Below are positions 25,249 through 36,540 of a stretch of DNA of 64,000 bases, piece after piece. The notes below the pieces were generated by a model, which was given only the letters and a program-made list of their open reading frames with translations, did not search any database and was not told where the DNA came from. The position numbers were made by a program, and so were the translations under genes. This DNA comes from Metabacillus sediminilitoris. Lineage in GTDB: Bacteria > Bacillota > Bacilli > Bacillales > Bacillaceae. Every line of letters begins with the position of its first letter. Within the stretch, counting starts at the first letter, position 1. The stretch spans positions 3,295,501-3,359,500 of the forward strand of contig NZ_CP046266.1 in the NCBI RefSeq assembly GCF_009720625.1, written 5' to 3'.

Positions 25249-26595
25249 TTATATAATACCTAGCACATCTAAAAATACGAAAATAATAACAATTGGAGCA
25301 AGATATTTTAATAAGATATACCACATAACGAAAATCTTTCTACTTATAGATGAGCCATGTAAAAGCTCAGCAAAAAGTGCTTCCTTAGATATTTTTAGAG
25401 GGACAAAGATAGAGATTAATAAAGCCCCAACAGGCAGTAAAATATTACTAACCAAAAAATCTGCTGCATCGAATATTGACTTGTCAAAAATTGTGATATG
25501 ATTCCATATGCCAAACGAGAGTGCTGATGGAATCCCTACAATGAATATACATAATCCAAAAATCCAAGAATACTTTTTACGTTTAGCCTCGTTTCCTTTT
25601 GCAACTGGCGCAACAACAATTTCAAGTAAAGAAAATGCTGATGTTAATGTCGCGAATAAGAACAAAAGTAAAAAGGCTACTAAAAATAGGATCCCAAATG
25701 GCATCTGACCAAATACGGTCGGTAATACATTGAATAATAAGACTGGTCCCGCATCAGGTGACAATCCGAATGAGAATACGGCTGGAAATATAGCTAATCC
25801 AGATAAGAGCGCCACTAAAACAGATAAAAAGACGATTGAGATTGCTGATTGAGGAAGATTTTCATTTTTAGATAAATAAGAACTATACGTAACCATGACG
25901 GATACCCCAACACTTAAAGCAAAAAAAGATTGTCCCATAGCATACAAGATTGTTTCAGATGTTACATTGGAGATCTCAGGTTTTAAAAAGAATGTAATAC
26001 CTTCCATTGCTCCATCTAAGGTAACAGATCGGATAATTAAAATAAGGAATATAACAAAAAGAGCAGGCATCATAAATTTATTTGCCTTTTCAATTCCATT
26101 TGAAATACCTTTGGAAACAACAAAAATTGTGATTAGTAAGAAAATGAACTGGGCAAAAACAGTTAAACTAGGATTTGAAATACTTTGACCAAATAAATCA
26201 CTATATTGTTGTTCAGTTAGCCCAGTTAGCCCACCGGTTATTCCTTTAAAAATATAAATGACGATCCATCCACCAACAACACTATAAAAGGATAATAAAA
26301 TAAAGCATGTTACAATCCCTAGACATCCAATTAAATGCCATGCTGAATTCGGGGCTATCTGTTTATAAGACTGGATGGCATCTTTTTGCGTACTTCTTCC
26401 AATAATTAATTCACCTAATAATAACGGTAAACCAACAAGAACTGTAAACAAAATAAAAATCAGTAAAAAGATTCCGCCTCCGCTTGTCCCTGCTACATAC
26501 GGAAATTTCCAAATTGCGCCCAACCCTATTGCAGAACCCGCTGCTGCTAGAATAAAAGCCAACTTTGAAGACCATTGTTCAATATTGTTTCCCAC
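25249..26595 (-). CDS. yocR: Sodium-dependent transporter of the NSS/SNF family
   Basis: 448 residues with about 11-12 membrane segments, GTG start at 26595 with AGAGGTGA. The N-terminus [20 protein letters not shown], then [17 protein letters not shown], is the diagnostic sodium/substrate-binding region of LeuT-like neurotransmitter:sodium symporters. Probably imports an amino acid. Located between sodF and odhB as yocR is in B. subtilis, although yocS is missing here. Monocistronic. Confidence 0.88.
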   Translation of the reverse strand: MGNNIEQWSSKLAFILAAAGSAIGLGAIWKFPYVAGTSGGGIFLLIFILFTVLVGLPLLLGELIIGRSTQKDAIQSYKQIAPNSAWHLIGCLGIVTCFILLSFYSVVGGWIVIYIFKGITGGLTGLTEQQYSDLFGQSISNPSLTVFAQFIFLLITIFVVSKGISNGIEKANKFMMPALFVIFLILIIRSVTLDGAMEGITFFLKPEISNVTSETILYAMGQSFFALSVGVSVMVTYSSYLSKNENLPQSAISIVFLSVLVALLSGLAIFPAVFSFGLSPDAGPVLLFNVLPTVFGQMPFGILFLVAFLLLFLFATLTSAFSLLEIVVAPVAKGNEAKRKKYSWIFGLCIFIVGIPSALSFGIWNHITIFDKSIFDAADFLVSNILLPVGALLISIFVPLKISKEALFAELLHGSSISRKIFVMWYILLKYLAPIVIIFVFLDVLGII

Positions 26596-26881
26596 AAAAT
26601 CACCTCTAATTTTTTCCTGTAAGTTAATTGATTAGAATGACCTATGTTACAATAATTAGTCTAATCGTCTAATTTCATTTGACGAATGCTAAGATTTCTC
26701 ATATATTTTCCTTCATATGAATAATCTATGAGTTCACATAATCACTTAAATAACCAATACAAAACATACATTTTCAAGTTATCATTTTAACATTTTACTA
26801 CAATAATTTAAACGATAAAGTGATATAATAAATGACGATCAATTAGTTAGCATAATATTATTATTTTTTTCTTATAAGTGT

Positions 26882-27013
26882 TTTATCAAGGCTGTTTTTG
26901 CAATCTTTGTTGCTATTTACTAAGTAATGAGCAGTGATTGATTTCCGCTCCAATCAACTTTAAATAGTTTTCGTTTTAAAGGTAACAATCTATTAGCAAA
27001 GAGCTGATATCAA
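26882..27013. mobile_element. MITE copy C (short form)
   Basis: The element is 26890-27005: left end GGCTGTTTTTGC, right end GCAAAGAGCT. Flanks TTTATCAA and GATATCAA agree at the inner six positions, so a decayed 8-bp duplication is likely. It lacks the GC-rich core but keeps GCTCCAATCAAC and AAATAGTTTTCGTTTTAAA of the family. It fills most of the 478-bp space between yocR and odhB. The rest of this space holds the AT-rich yocR promoter region and the odhB terminator. Confidence 0.75.
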
Positions 27014-27024
27014 AAATGACATAA

Positions 27025-27063
27025 TAAAAAGCGGAAAGATGAAAAACATCTTTCCGCTTTTTT
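27025..27063 (-). terminator. Terminator of the odhAB operon
   Basis: AAAAGCGGAAAGATG pairs perfectly with CATCTTTCCGCTTTT; the minus-strand tail is TTTTTATTATG. Confidence 0.9.
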
Positions 27064-27073
27064 GATATTATTA

Positions 27074-28318
27074 TTAACCTTCTAATAATAGTGATTCTGG
27101 ATCTTCAAGAAGCTCTTTCACAGTAGCTAAGAAACTAACAGCTTCTTTTCCGTCAACAATACGGTGATCATAAGAAAGTGCAATGTACATCATAGGACGA
27201 TTTTCCATTCTTTCTGCATCAATTGCAACAGGACGAAGTTGAATTTTATGCATTCCAAGTATACCTACTTGTGGTCCATTTAAAATTGGTGTTGAAAGTA
27301 AAGAACCAAAAACACCGCCATTCGTTATTGTAAATGTTCCACCTTGTAAATCTGATAAGCTTAGTTTATTATCACGAGCTTTAGTAGCAAGGTTTAAGAT
27401 TTCGCCTTCGATCCCAGCAAAGTTCAATCTGTCAGCATCACGGACAACAGGGACAACTAATCCTTCCGGTGCTGATACCGCAATACCAATATCATAAAAT
27501 TTCTTCATAACAAGTTCATTACCTTGGATCTCAGCATTCAATAATGGATATTGTTTTAATGCTGATACTACTGCTTTTGTAAAGAAGGACATAAACCCTA
27601 AACGAACATCATGTTGTTCGTAAAATTTGTCTTTACGACGTTTACGAACATCCATAACTGCCGTCATATCAACTTCATTAAATGTTGTTAACATTGCAGC
27701 TGTTTGCTGAACTTCAACTAATCGATTAGCAATCGTTTGTCTGCGTCTTGACATTTTGATTCGTTCAACAGGTTTACCCGGTTGTTCTTGTTGAACAGCA
27801 GGTTGCTTTGCAGGTGCTGCAGGCTTAGCTTGTTCGCTTTGAACAGGTTTTGCTGAATGTAATTCAACATCTTGTTTACGAACACGTCCTAGTGGATCAA
27901 TTGTTTGAACACTTTGTAAGTCGATCCCTTTCTCACGAGCAAGTTTTCTTGCCGCAGGTGAAGCGATAGTACGTTGATGTGATTGTTCTTTTTCAACTTC
28001 ACTTTGCTGAACAACAGGTTCTTCAGCCTTTGGTTCTGCTTGTTTTGTATTTTGCTGCTCTGATGCAGGAGCTGAAGACTCTCCATTTTCATCAATAACA
28101 CCAATCGTTTCTCCTACTTCTACAGTATCTCCGGACTCTTTGAATAGCTCTTTTAAAACGCCTGAAAATTCTGCCGTTAACTCCACATTAACTTTATCAG
28201 TTTCTACTTCTAAAAGGTATTCACCTTTTTCAACTTTTTCCCCCGGTTGCTTAAGCCATTGTGCAATCGTTCCTTCAGTAATAGATTCTGCTAGTTCTGG
28301 TACTTTAATCTCAGCCAT
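27074..28318 (-). CDS. odhB: Dihydrolipoyl succinyltransferase, E2 of 2-oxoglutarate dehydrogenase
   Basis: 414 residues from ATG 28318 (GGGGGAAAAA upstream). Lipoyl domain with [10 protein letters not shown] (lipoylated Lys, about residue 43), a Gln/Pro/Ala-rich linker, an E1/E3-binding domain ([16 protein letters not shown]) and a catalytic core ending [13 protein letters not shown] with the active-site His-Arg-x-x-Asp-Gly. It transfers succinyl from lipoamide to CoA in the TCA cycle. It follows odhA by 94 bp on the same strand and shares its terminator, forming the expected odhAB operon. Confidence 0.97.
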   Translation of the reverse strand: MAEIKVPELAESITEGTIAQWLKQPGEKVEKGEYLLEVETDKVNVELTAEFSGVLKELFKESGDTVEVGETIGVIDENGESSAPASEQQNTKQAEPKAEEPVVQQSEVEKEQSHQRTIASPAARKLAREKGIDLQSVQTIDPLGRVRKQDVELHSAKPVQSEQAKPAAPAKQPAVQQEQPGKPVERIKMSRRRQTIANRLVEVQQTAAMLTTFNEVDMTAVMDVRKRRKDKFYEQHDVRLGFMSFFTKAVVSALKQYPLLNAEIQGNELVMKKFYDIGIAVSAPEGLVVPVVRDADRLNFAGIEGEILNLATKARDNKLSLSDLQGGTFTITNGGVFGSLLSTPILNGPQVGILGMHKIQLRPVAIDAERMENRPMMYIALSYDHRIVDGKEAVSFLATVKELLEDPESLLLEG

Positions 28319-28412
28319 GTCTTTTTCCCCCTTGAACACTTGCTTAATTAATTTTTCATTTAAATTATTTAAAAATATAAACTCAAGCCATTATATTGTA
28401 AGCTGCTTTATT

Positions 28413-31274
28413 TTATTTTAATTCAACAAAAGATTGATCAAGAACATTTTCAGTTAAAGCACTCGTTACGATTCTTTCTTGCGTTTTCTTATGAATAGTC
28501 GGATCCCCTTCAGCAGGACTCTGTCTACGTCTTCTTCCAATATATCTAACTGGGACTCCCTCAGGAGCAATTTCACGCAGTCTAGGATCGATAAATAACC
28601 AAGCACCCATATTTTGTGGTTCTTCTTGTACCCAGTAAATTTCTTCTAGAGATGGTAATCGTTTGATAATTGACGAAATAATCTCTTTAGGGAATGGATA
28701 TAGCTCTTCCACTCGTAAAATGTGTACCCAGTCTTGATTTCCTTCAAGTGAATGTAATTTATCTTCTAAATCGATTGCTATTTTTCCGCTACATAACACT
28801 AATCGCTTCACTTTTTCAGGTGCGTTACCTAATCCTGGCTGTTCAATGACCGGCTTAAATTCACCTTCACTTAATTCATTAATAGATGACACTGTTTTCG
28901 GATTACGTAATAAGCTTTTTGGTGTCATAATCACTAATGGACGAACTTCTTCACGTTTTAGTAAGTCTGCTTGACGACGTAAAATATGAAAATATTGAGC
29001 CGCACTAGTTAGATTAGCAACTTGCCAGCTATCTTCTGCTGCTAATTGGAGATAGCGCTCTAAGCGTCCACTTGAATGTTCAGGCCCTTGTCCCTCAAAA
29101 CCATGTGGTAAGAGCATAATTAAACCAGATTTTTGGCCCCATTTAGCTCGACCTGCCGCGATAAATTGGTCGAAAAAGACTTGAGCTGCATTCGCAAAAT
29201 CTCCATATTGCGCTTCCCATAATACTAATGTTTCAGGAGCAAACACGTTGTAACCATATTCAAAGCCTAATACAGAACCTTCAGAAAGTGGACTATTGTG
29301 TACAGTAAATGATGCTTTCGCATTTCCTAAACGATGTAACGGTAAATACGAATTTCCATTTTCAACATCGTGTAAAACAAGATGTCTATGTGCAAATGTA
29401 CCACGTTGTGAATCCTGTCCTGATAAACGTATTGCTGTTCCGTCTTCTAGAATAGAAGCAAAGGCCAATGTTTCTCCTAAAGCCCACTCTACTTTACCTT
29501 CTTCAGATAATGCTTTTGCTCTTTTATCTAAGATTTTTTGTAGCTTAGGAAAGACATTAAAGTCTTCAGGCCATTTGACAAGCTCTTCATTTAATTTAAG
29601 CAATTGTGCTTTGTCAACAGCAGTATTCAATTCTGGCAACCCACTGTTAACAAATTTAGGAAGTTTAATTTCATGAATTTGCGGAACTTTTTTATCAGGT
29701 ACTTTTTGATAAGCTTTTTCTAAAGTCTCTTTCACATCTTTGTTTATCTTTTCAATATCTTCAGGCTTTAAAACGCCTTCATTTACAAGTTTTCCCCCGT
29801 ATATCTTACTAACAGTTGGATGTTTACGAACCTTTTCATAAAGTTTAGGCTGAGTCATTGCAGGTTCATCCATCTCGTTATGTCCAAAACGGCGATAACC
29901 AATTAAATCGATTAAGAAATCGCTTTTAAATTTATTTCTATATTCCATCGCAATTTGGACTGCAGCTAAACATGCCTCTGGATCATCTGCATTAACGTGA
30001 ACGATAGGAATTTCATATCCTTTTGCTAAGTCACTTGCATATTTTGTTGAACGAGAGTCCTGACTTTCTGTTGTAAAACCGATCATATTATTTGCAATAA
30101 TGTGGATCGTTCCACCAGTTTGGTACCCATTCAATTTATTTAAGTTTAGTGTTTCTGCCACAATTCCCTCACCTGGAAAGGCAGCATCTCCATGAATTAA
30201 GATTGCCATGGCTTTACTAACATCTTGTTGTGGATATCCGTTTTTAGAACGGTCTTCTTGTGCTGCACGTGTATATCCTTCAACAATTGGATCAACAAAT
30301 TCTAAATGACTTGGATTATTTGCTAATGTAACTTTTGCACGAACAGTATTCTCGTCTTTTATTTGCTTATTAGCTCCTAAATGATATTTAACATCACCGC
30401 TCCAACCATAGTTAATTCCCGTTGAACCTTCAGAAGGTACTAATTCTTTATTTGGAGCATGTTGGAATTCAGAGAAAATAATTTCATATGGTTTTCCTAG
30501 TACGTGTGCTAATACATTTAAACGTCCGCGATGAGCCATACCAATATTGATAGTATCAGTACCAAATTGAACAGCACTTGAAATTAATTCATCAAGAATT
30601 GGAACAAGCATATCCAAGCCCTCAATTGAGAAGCGCTTTTGTCCTACAAATGTCCGATGCAGAAATTGTTCGAATCCTTCAACTGCAGTTAATCTCTTTA
30701 AAATAGATGAACGTTTCTCTTGTGATAAGTCTTTAAAAATAGTTCCAGATTCAACCATTTGTAAAAGCCATAATTTTTCTTCATAATTTTGCACATGACT
30801 AAATTCGAATGCAATTGATTTTTTATAAACTTCTTTTAAGTATTGATAGGCTTCTAGGCCATTTGTTACATGTGCCGGAGCATCCTTACACAGAAGATGA
30901 GCAGGTATATCCTTTAAATCCTCTTCTGATAGATTGTATTCCTCTAATCGAAGAAATTCATTTCTACCGCTGCAATCTTCAAATGGATAAATAGACGCAT
31001 TTAAATGTCCATGACTGCGAATTTTTGTCACTAGATTGACAGCTTCAGCAATTTTTGTCATTTTATCAGCACTAATAGTTTCATTGTCTGATGTAATTGA
31101 CCCTTGATTCGTTTGTATAGAAGGAGATCCCCATTTTTCAAAGATTTCTTTTAATTCTATATCAATAGAGTTTGGATCAATTTTATATTGATCATATTGC
31201 TCCATGACATAGCCAAGGTTTGGACCATGGAAGTCTTCCCAAGGGAAATTTCGCTTCTGTATACCTTCTGACAT
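28413..31274 (-). CDS. odhA: 2-oxoglutarate dehydrogenase E1 (thiamine-dependent)
   Basis: 953 residues, ATG 31274 with GGGGGTAATG upstream. N-terminal E2-binding segment, then ThDP-binding features: [35 protein letters not shown] and the transketolase-like C-terminal half with [20 protein letters not shown] and [17 protein letters not shown]. It decarboxylates 2-oxoglutarate and loads succinyl onto OdhB. The length agrees with B. subtilis OdhA (about 944). First gene of the odhAB operon. E3 (pdhD) is elsewhere, as usual. Confidence 0.97.
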   Translation of the reverse strand: MSEGIQKRNFPWEDFHGPNLGYVMEQYDQYKIDPNSIDIELKEIFEKWGSPSIQTNQGSITSDNETISADKMTKIAEAVNLVTKIRSHGHLNASIYPFEDCSGRNEFLRLEEYNLSEEDLKDIPAHLLCKDAPAHVTNGLEAYQYLKEVYKKSIAFEFSHVQNYEEKLWLLQMVESGTIFKDLSQEKRSSILKRLTAVEGFEQFLHRTFVGQKRFSIEGLDMLVPILDELISSAVQFGTDTINIGMAHRGRLNVLAHVLGKPYEIIFSEFQHAPNKELVPSEGSTGINYGWSGDVKYHLGANKQIKDENTVRAKVTLANNPSHLEFVDPIVEGYTRAAQEDRSKNGYPQQDVSKAMAILIHGDAAFPGEGIVAETLNLNKLNGYQTGGTIHIIANNMIGFTTESQDSRSTKYASDLAKGYEIPIVHVNADDPEACLAAVQIAMEYRNKFKSDFLIDLIGYRRFGHNEMDEPAMTQPKLYEKVRKHPTVSKIYGGKLVNEGVLKPEDIEKINKDVKETLEKAYQKVPDKKVPQIHEIKLPKFVNSGLPELNTAVDKAQLLKLNEELVKWPEDFNVFPKLQKILDKRAKALSEEGKVEWALGETLAFASILEDGTAIRLSGQDSQRGTFAHRHLVLHDVENGNSYLPLHRLGNAKASFTVHNSPLSEGSVLGFEYGYNVFAPETLVLWEAQYGDFANAAQVFFDQFIAAGRAKWGQKSGLIMLLPHGFEGQGPEHSSGRLERYLQLAAEDSWQVANLTSAAQYFHILRRQADLLKREEVRPLVIMTPKSLLRNPKTVSSINELSEGEFKPVIEQPGLGNAPEKVKRLVLCSGKIAIDLEDKLHSLEGNQDWVHILRVEELYPFPKEIISSIIKRLPSLEEIYWVQEEPQNMGAWLFIDPRLREIAPEGVPVRYIGRRRRQSPAEGDPTIHKKTQERIVTSALTENVLDQSFVELK

Positions 31275-31646
31275 CTAACATTACCCCCAACTATTAATAA
31301 ATAATCAGAAAAAGTTTTTAATACGCAGGAAGGGCGATATTATCCTACAATATTATCCAATATTTCAAGTATAGTAGTATGATTATAAAACGCTTCCAAG
31401 TTCATTTTAACACTGCTAACTCTACATTCCAAGCTTGTATCACAAAAAAATCAAAAAATTTCTTACTTTTTTGTTGGCATATAAAAGAAGGTGTATTTTT
31501 TTGAATAGTTCGAATCATCTAACTACTTACTCAATTTTTCTTACTACCATCATACAATAAACTTTCGTAAAAGGTACAATTTTTATTATTTTGGTCTATT
31601 TAGAGTGTTAGAAAATCGCATGAAATAAAACAATACCTTTTCCACT
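31275..31646 (-). promoter_or_regulatory. odhA upstream region with candidate promoter and weak cre-like site
   Basis: On the minus strand TTGAAA (31363-31368) and GATAAT (31339-31344) are 18 bp apart and suit a vegetative promoter. Just upstream, ATAAAACGCTTCCA (31385-31398) resembles a CcpA site with three mismatches; odhAB is known to be catabolite-repressed in B. subtilis. The rest of this gene-free stretch, up to the yojO terminator, shows nothing else. Confidence 0.4.
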
Positions 31647-31684
31647 TAAAAAAGCCCCTAATCTCTTATATAGAGCTAGGAGCT
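31647..31684 (-). terminator. Terminator of yojNO
   Basis: AGCCCCTA (31653-31660) pairs with TAGGAGCT (31677-31684) with one mismatch; on the minus strand TTTTTT follows. Confidence 0.7.
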
Positions 31685-31689
31685 AGATT

Positions 31690-33609
31690 TTAAATTGATT
31701 TTAATAGTAACCTTTTTAATAATGGAAATAGTTGCTCTGGCAGCTCCTCAATCTTTTCAACAAAAATACTGTACTTACCATAAATATTTTGAATTGTTTT
31801 TTGTGTGCCTTCATCAACCTCACCATTTGCTAAAAACACGTTCATTACTTCTATTCCCTTTTTTCTGGCTTCTAGAACAGCTTCATGTGTATCTATTATT
31901 CCATTCCTCTCATAACCCATTGCAGCTGGTTCACCATCTGAAAAAACAAGAAGGAATTTTTGTGCCTCATTTCTTGATTTCAATTGATTTGACATATGTC
32001 TTATCGCATATCCGTCCCTGTTATCTTCCTCAGGTGATAACTGCATAACTTTTGGACCTGATTGATGTTTTAAAGAATCGTCAAAAGTTATCACAGTATG
32101 AAAATAATTTGGCTGATGTGTTTTAGACGCTTCATTTGTATCTTCCCAAAATCCAACAATTTGATGAGGAACTCTTACAGATTTTAATGTTTCATGAAAT
32201 AGGATAATTCCTAACTTCGTCTGTTCCATTTTGTCGAACATTGAAGCCGAACAATCTACTAGAAGTGTAAAAACTGCATCAATTTGAGGTGATTTTTCTT
32301 GTTTTTTATAAAAAAGCTTTGGATTGTGATCTGTGAGCAGTCTTAACAGCTTCTTATTTAATCTTCCAATATGAAGGTCTGTTCTAGGCAGTGTTCTTTT
32401 ATGTTCTAATGTTTTCTGAATCATTAACTTCAATTTTTTCTGAAATAGTAAAATACCATTTCTTTCTTTCTTATATTGTTCTATTTCAATCCCTGTAGGT
32501 GGTTTCGCACCTGTAAAAACTGGAACAGCATATTTATTTTCCTTTCCATATGAAAGGTCACCAGAAATCGAACGTTCTTCATGTTTCATTTCTTCTGCTT
32601 CAAGTTTCGAATAGTCATTTTTTTGAGCTTTCCCAGAAGTACCTTGAATCATCGCAAGTGCTTGATCACTGTCATCACCTTCTCGTACAATCCCATCTCC
32701 ATTTAAATTTGTATTCGTTCCTTGCTCTAAGTCGAATTGTAAAAAGCTTTTCGTTGGTTTGCTTGTCTCACGGTGATATGTAGGCATTTTTTCGCTATTA
32801 ACATTCTCATCGCCTTTTTTTACATCTTCAAGTTTATCTTTGTTTTTCAATTTCTTTTTTCTTTTTAGCTCATCAAAGAGCGTATTACTTTTCAATGTTT
32901 CATATGGTAAATCTGCCAAAAAGAAATACGTATTTAACATGTCCCGCTCAAGTAATTCCTCTAACACATCCATCATATCTTGAGCAATAGCGATGACTTC
33001 TCTTGTCGTTTTCGCTTCATAAACGAGGTACATTTTTGAAACTAGATATGACAATGCACGCCCAAATCCTTCTAATAATTCCGGTATATGCTCGCTTGGG
33101 GATTGGGCAGTAATATGCAAATAAAGATAATTAAACAGCGCATCTGTTAAAATACTACGTTCTTGATGGATGATAGCCTGGCTTTCAAAATATTTTCGAT
33201 ATAATGCCCTTCTCATCTGGAAAGCATGCTTGGTACCCGGTCTTTCTTTTTTACATAACTCTTCTAAACGTATATCTTCTAGGAGCATACATAATTGTTT
33301 TGCAAAGCTTTGAAACTGTAATTTCTTTGTATTTTCGATAAATTGGCCTATCTCACGAAAGTTTGTATGATGGAAATTCCCAATACTTCTAAGGTAAATA
33401 TCACTTTTCAATGCTAGAATGGTTTCAACTTTTTCTCGATGATCCCAAAAATGACTGACATAAATTTTACCTTCAATAGGATCTAAATAGGATTGCACAC
33501 TATAATCAACCTCAAAATCACTTTGCTTTGTAAGCGCCTTTGCCAGATCTGAAAGTTCCATAAATAAAAAGGAATCAACTTGTTGATCATTAAATTTTAT
33601 AAATCTCAT
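31690..33609 (-). CDS. yojO: VWA-domain protein YojO (NorD/CobT-like)
   Basis: 639 residues, ATG 33609. The long N-terminal helical part (residues about 1-270) and a charged linker precede a C-terminal von Willebrand A domain with the MIDAS motif DCSASM (about residue 450) and FSDGEP. It is the partner of the MoxR ATPase encoded 9 bp upstream, the same pairing as yojN-yojO in B. subtilis and NorQ-NorD in denitrifiers, where the pair inserts metal into or matures an enzyme. The client in bacilli is unknown. Cytosolic. Confidence 0.88.
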   Translation of the reverse strand: MRFIKFNDQQVDSFLFMELSDLAKALTKQSDFEVDYSVQSYLDPIEGKIYVSHFWDHREKVETILALKSDIYLRSIGNFHHTNFREIGQFIENTKKLQFQSFAKQLCMLLEDIRLEELCKKERPGTKHAFQMRRALYRKYFESQAIIHQERSILTDALFNYLYLHITAQSPSEHIPELLEGFGRALSYLVSKMYLVYEAKTTREVIAIAQDMMDVLEELLERDMLNTYFFLADLPYETLKSNTLFDELKRKKKLKNKDKLEDVKKGDENVNSEKMPTYHRETSKPTKSFLQFDLEQGTNTNLNGDGIVREGDDSDQALAMIQGTSGKAQKNDYSKLEAEEMKHEERSISGDLSYGKENKYAVPVFTGAKPPTGIEIEQYKKERNGILLFQKKLKLMIQKTLEHKRTLPRTDLHIGRLNKKLLRLLTDHNPKLFYKKQEKSPQIDAVFTLLVDCSASMFDKMEQTKLGIILFHETLKSVRVPHQIVGFWEDTNEASKTHQPNYFHTVITFDDSLKHQSGPKVMQLSPEEDNRDGYAIRHMSNQLKSRNEAQKFLLVFSDGEPAAMGYERNGIIDTHEAVLEARKKGIEVMNVFLANGEVDEGTQKTIQNIYGKYSIFVEKIEELPEQLFPLLKRLLLKSI

Positions 33610-33618
33610 CGCTTTACC

Positions 33619-34506
33619 TCATTCGAATAACGTTTCAGCTAAATTTCGGATGGCAGCTTTTTCTCTTTCATCCTCTAGCTTATCTACTATTCCCCTTTCA
33701 ATGGCGCGTAGAGGTGGTAAATATCTAGCTAAATCACAAGTGTCTATCAATGCGCGAATTGAAGCTGCCTCCTCTGAAACCTGGCCATTGTGTACGAGTG
33801 TTAGTAAGTCAGATGATAGCTTTGTAAATGTATCTAACTTCATTTGATCAGTAAGTTTTGATTGATTTTGCAAAACTGCTTTTAGTTCTTGTCCTTGAAT
33901 ATATGGTACATCGATGACCACAAACCGATTTTTTAATGCTTCATTTAACGGTACAGTACCAACATATCCTTCATTAATAGCTGCAACAACGCCAAAATAT
34001 TCATTTGCCTTAATCACTTCACCGGTAAATGGGTTTGTGATCATTCTTCGATAATCAAGCACACCATTTAAAATTGGTAATGTCTCAGGTTTTGCCATAT
34101 TAATTTCATCGATATATAGTAAATGTCCTCTTTTCATTGCTTTTACAACAGGACCAGATATAAATTCAATTTTTGTATCACCATTTTGATTTTCAATTGT
34201 TTTAAAACCGAGTAAAGCCTCTGCATCCATATCAATTGAACAGTTGATACTATGCATTGGTTGTTGAAAAATAGCTGATAATGTTTCCGCAAGTTTTGTT
34301 TTTCCTGAACCTGTTGGTCCTTTCAATAATACATTTTTACCTAGTGCAATAGCGATCATCGCATCCGTTAAAATTGATTCTTCAGATGGGGTATATCCAC
34401 CTTTACCAATTAATAATGATTCTTCTTCACTTATTGAACGCAATGAACGAGATTTGATTAGTGATTTTATTTCTTCTGGTAGATTAAATGATTCTAAATG
34501 ATTCAT
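33619..34506 (-). CDS. yojN: MoxR-family AAA+ ATPase YojN
   Basis: 295 residues, ATG 34506 with AGAAGGA upstream. Walker A GPTGSGKT (residues 60-67), Walker [11 protein letters not shown], sensor-1 region VVAAINEGY and arginine-finger-like [10 protein letters not shown]. NorQ/MoxR-type chaperone ATPase, acting with the VWA protein YojO encoded immediately downstream, probably to remodel or metallate a target enzyme. First gene of a two-gene operon, divergent from the adenine-deaminase gene. Confidence 0.9.
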   Translation of the reverse strand: MNHLESFNLPEEIKSLIKSRSLRSISEEESLLIGKGGYTPSEESILTDAMIAIALGKNVLLKGPTGSGKTKLAETLSAIFQQPMHSINCSIDMDAEALLGFKTIENQNGDTKIEFISGPVVKAMKRGHLLYIDEINMAKPETLPILNGVLDYRRMITNPFTGEVIKANEYFGVVAAINEGYVGTVPLNEALKNRFVVIDVPYIQGQELKAVLQNQSKLTDQMKLDTFTKLSSDLLTLVHNGQVSEEAASIRALIDTCDLARYLPPLRAIERGIVDKLEDEREKAAIRNLAETLFE

Positions 34507-34710
34507 TACTATGTCCTTCTTTCATATCACAATTCTATGTTAAAACTACACCAACCACGATTATACTAGAAACGGGGTCTGTGTACAAAGTAAAGACATA
34601 AAAGGAAATTCTATCTATGAGTGAATTAATTTTGTAATTTTCCAATATTTTTTGTATCATGTATATTAGACGATAGTAAAATAAAGATAATAAAGAACTG
34701 GGGGATGGAA

Positions 34711-36486
34711 ATGAAATTACGAGCTTCAAGAAAAGAATTAATTGATGTTGCTAAAGGATTAAAACCAGCTGATATTTATATAAAAGGCGGTAAAGTTGTA
34801 AACGTTTACTCGGGTGAGTATCTTGAACAAAACATTGCCATTTACAAAGATTGCATCGCATATGTTGGAGACAGTGAATTATCCATAGGTGACAACACAC
34901 AAATCATTGATGCCGAAGAGATGTACATTTCACCCGGGTTTATTGAATCACACGCACATCCTTGGGTCATTTATAATCCTATCAGTGTTACGGAAAAAGT
35001 TTTGCCCCTTGGTACAACAACTACTGTAAATGATAATTTATTCTTCTATTTGCATATGGGTGTACAAGGCTTAAAAGAGTTAATTAAAGATTCTAATCTA
35101 CTACCTGGACACTTTCTATGGTTAGTTCGTCTTGTTTCTCAAGCAGACTATCCTGGTGAAAAAGAATGGTTCCATCCTGAAAATATCCGTACCCTGCTAG
35201 ATCTTGATGAGGTTGTTGGAAGCGCAGAAATTACGCGTTGGCCGTTACTTTATAATGGGGATCCATTTGTTCTTGATATGATTGATTATGTCAAACAAAT
35301 CGGAAAAATTGCAGATGGACACAATGCTGGATGTTCATATGAAAAGTTAAACTCGATTGCTGCTTCTGGAATTAATGCCTGTCATGAAGCAATTACTGCT
35401 AAAGAAGCTTATGATCGTTTACGACTAGGTTTATGGACAGTATTAAGGAATAGCTCTTTACGTCCTGACCTTCACGAAATTATTAAACTCTTAACTGAAG
35501 GGAAAGTTAGTACTTCCCGTATTATTATGACAACTGATGGACCACATCCTTCATTTATTGATGAGGAAGGTTTTGTAGATGGGCTTGTTAGAAAGGCTGT
35601 CCAATTAGGAGTTCCTGCTATTCAAGCAATTCAAATGGTAACAATAAATCCCGCGACATACCTTAGATTGGATGAATATATCGGAGGGATTGCCCCGGGT
35701 AGACAAGCAGACATCCTGCTTCTACCTAATCTCAGCGACTTCAAGCCTGAATTGGTCATTTCAAAAGGACAAATTGTTGCTAAAAATGGTAAATTAACTA
35801 CTAATCTTCCAGTATTTAATTGGGAGAAATATATGGTTAGAAAACCTTTTTCTATTTCAAAATCAGTTCTTGAAAATCGTGATCTTTACCGATATCCACA
35901 TCAAGCAAATAATAAGCATATTCCTGTTGCACATTTTATGAGTACTGTAATAAGTAAACGAGTAGATACCCCTCTACCTTCTATTAATGGTTATGCAGAT
36001 CTCTCACAACACGAAGATCTTATACAAGCAGCATTAATTGATCGGGAGGGAAACTGGGTCACACGCGGAATTCTTCAAAACTTTGCCCCTAAGCTAGATG
36101 GAATGGCTTCGACATACAACACGACAACAGAATTGCTGACAATGGGTAGGGACCCTAATGCTATGGCTATAGCAGCTGCACGTGTTTATGAAATGGGCGG
36201 GGGAATTGCCATTGTAGATGGGGATAAAATTGTTTTGGAGATACCTTTACCATTAACAGGTATGATGACAACCTCTTCTTCATTTGATCAAGCAACAAAA
36301 TATCAAAATTCATTTCTAAATGCAATGAAAGAAAGAGGATACCCATTTCATGATATTTTATATTCTCTACTTTTCTTAACATGTGATTTTCTGCCAGGTC
36401 TTAGACTCATTCCACATGGTTTATATGAAGTAAAAACAGACACCATTTTGAACCCTGCTGGACCATTACCTTCTGTTAGAGTATAA
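34711..36486 (+). CDS. Adenine-deaminase-like amidohydrolase (YerA type)
   Basis: About 591 residues. ATG 34711 is favoured because GGGGG ends six bases upstream; an ATG at 34705 abuts the site. Amidohydrolase features: YISPGFIESHAHPW (metal His pair), DGHNAGCSYEKL, HEAIT, TTDGPHPS (metal Asp), INPATYLRLDEYIGGIAPGR, and a C-terminal Ade-specific domain (MGGGIAIVDG, LPLTGMMT). B. subtilis YerA is the closest layout I know. True Ade deaminates adenine to hypoxanthine; YerA-like proteins are less certain. It interrupts the yojN-cwlS neighbourhood seen in B. subtilis. Confidence 0.82.
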   Translation: MKLRASRKELIDVAKGLKPADIYIKGGKVVNVYSGEYLEQNIAIYKDCIAYVGDSELSIGDNTQIIDAEEMYISPGFIESHAHPWVIYNPISVTEKVLPLGTTTTVNDNLFFYLHMGVQGLKELIKDSNLLPGHFLWLVRLVSQADYPGEKEWFHPENIRTLLDLDEVVGSAEITRWPLLYNGDPFVLDMIDYVKQIGKIADGHNAGCSYEKLNSIAASGINACHEAITAKEAYDRLRLGLWTVLRNSSLRPDLHEIIKLLTEGKVSTSRIIMTTDGPHPSFIDEEGFVDGLVRKAVQLGVPAIQAIQMVTINPATYLRLDEYIGGIAPGRQADILLLPNLSDFKPELVISKGQIVAKNGKLTTNLPVFNWEKYMVRKPFSISKSVLENRDLYRYPHQANNKHIPVAHFMSTVISKRVDTPLPSINGYADLSQHEDLIQAALIDREGNWVTRGILQNFAPKLDGMASTYNTTTELLTMGRDPNAMAIAAARVYEMGGGIAIVDGDKIVLEIPLPLTGMMTTSSSFDQATKYQNSFLNAMKERGYPFHDILYSLLFLTCDFLPGLRLIPHGLYEVKTDTILNPAGPLPSVRV

Positions 36487-36493
36487 AATGTAT

Positions 36494-36524
36494 TAAAAAA
36501 AAGAACCTAGTAAGGTTCTTTTTT
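36494..36524. terminator. Bidirectional terminator between adenine deaminase and cwlS
   Basis: AAGAACC (36501-36507) and GGTTCTT (36514-36520) within long A and T runs serve both convergent genes. Confidence 0.85.
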
Positions 36525-36540
36525 AAATTTAGATTGTCAT

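Noticed and set aside
29296..29676. 126-aa plus-strand ORF within odhA
   Set aside because: Antisense to a strongly conserved enzyme; codon shadow only.
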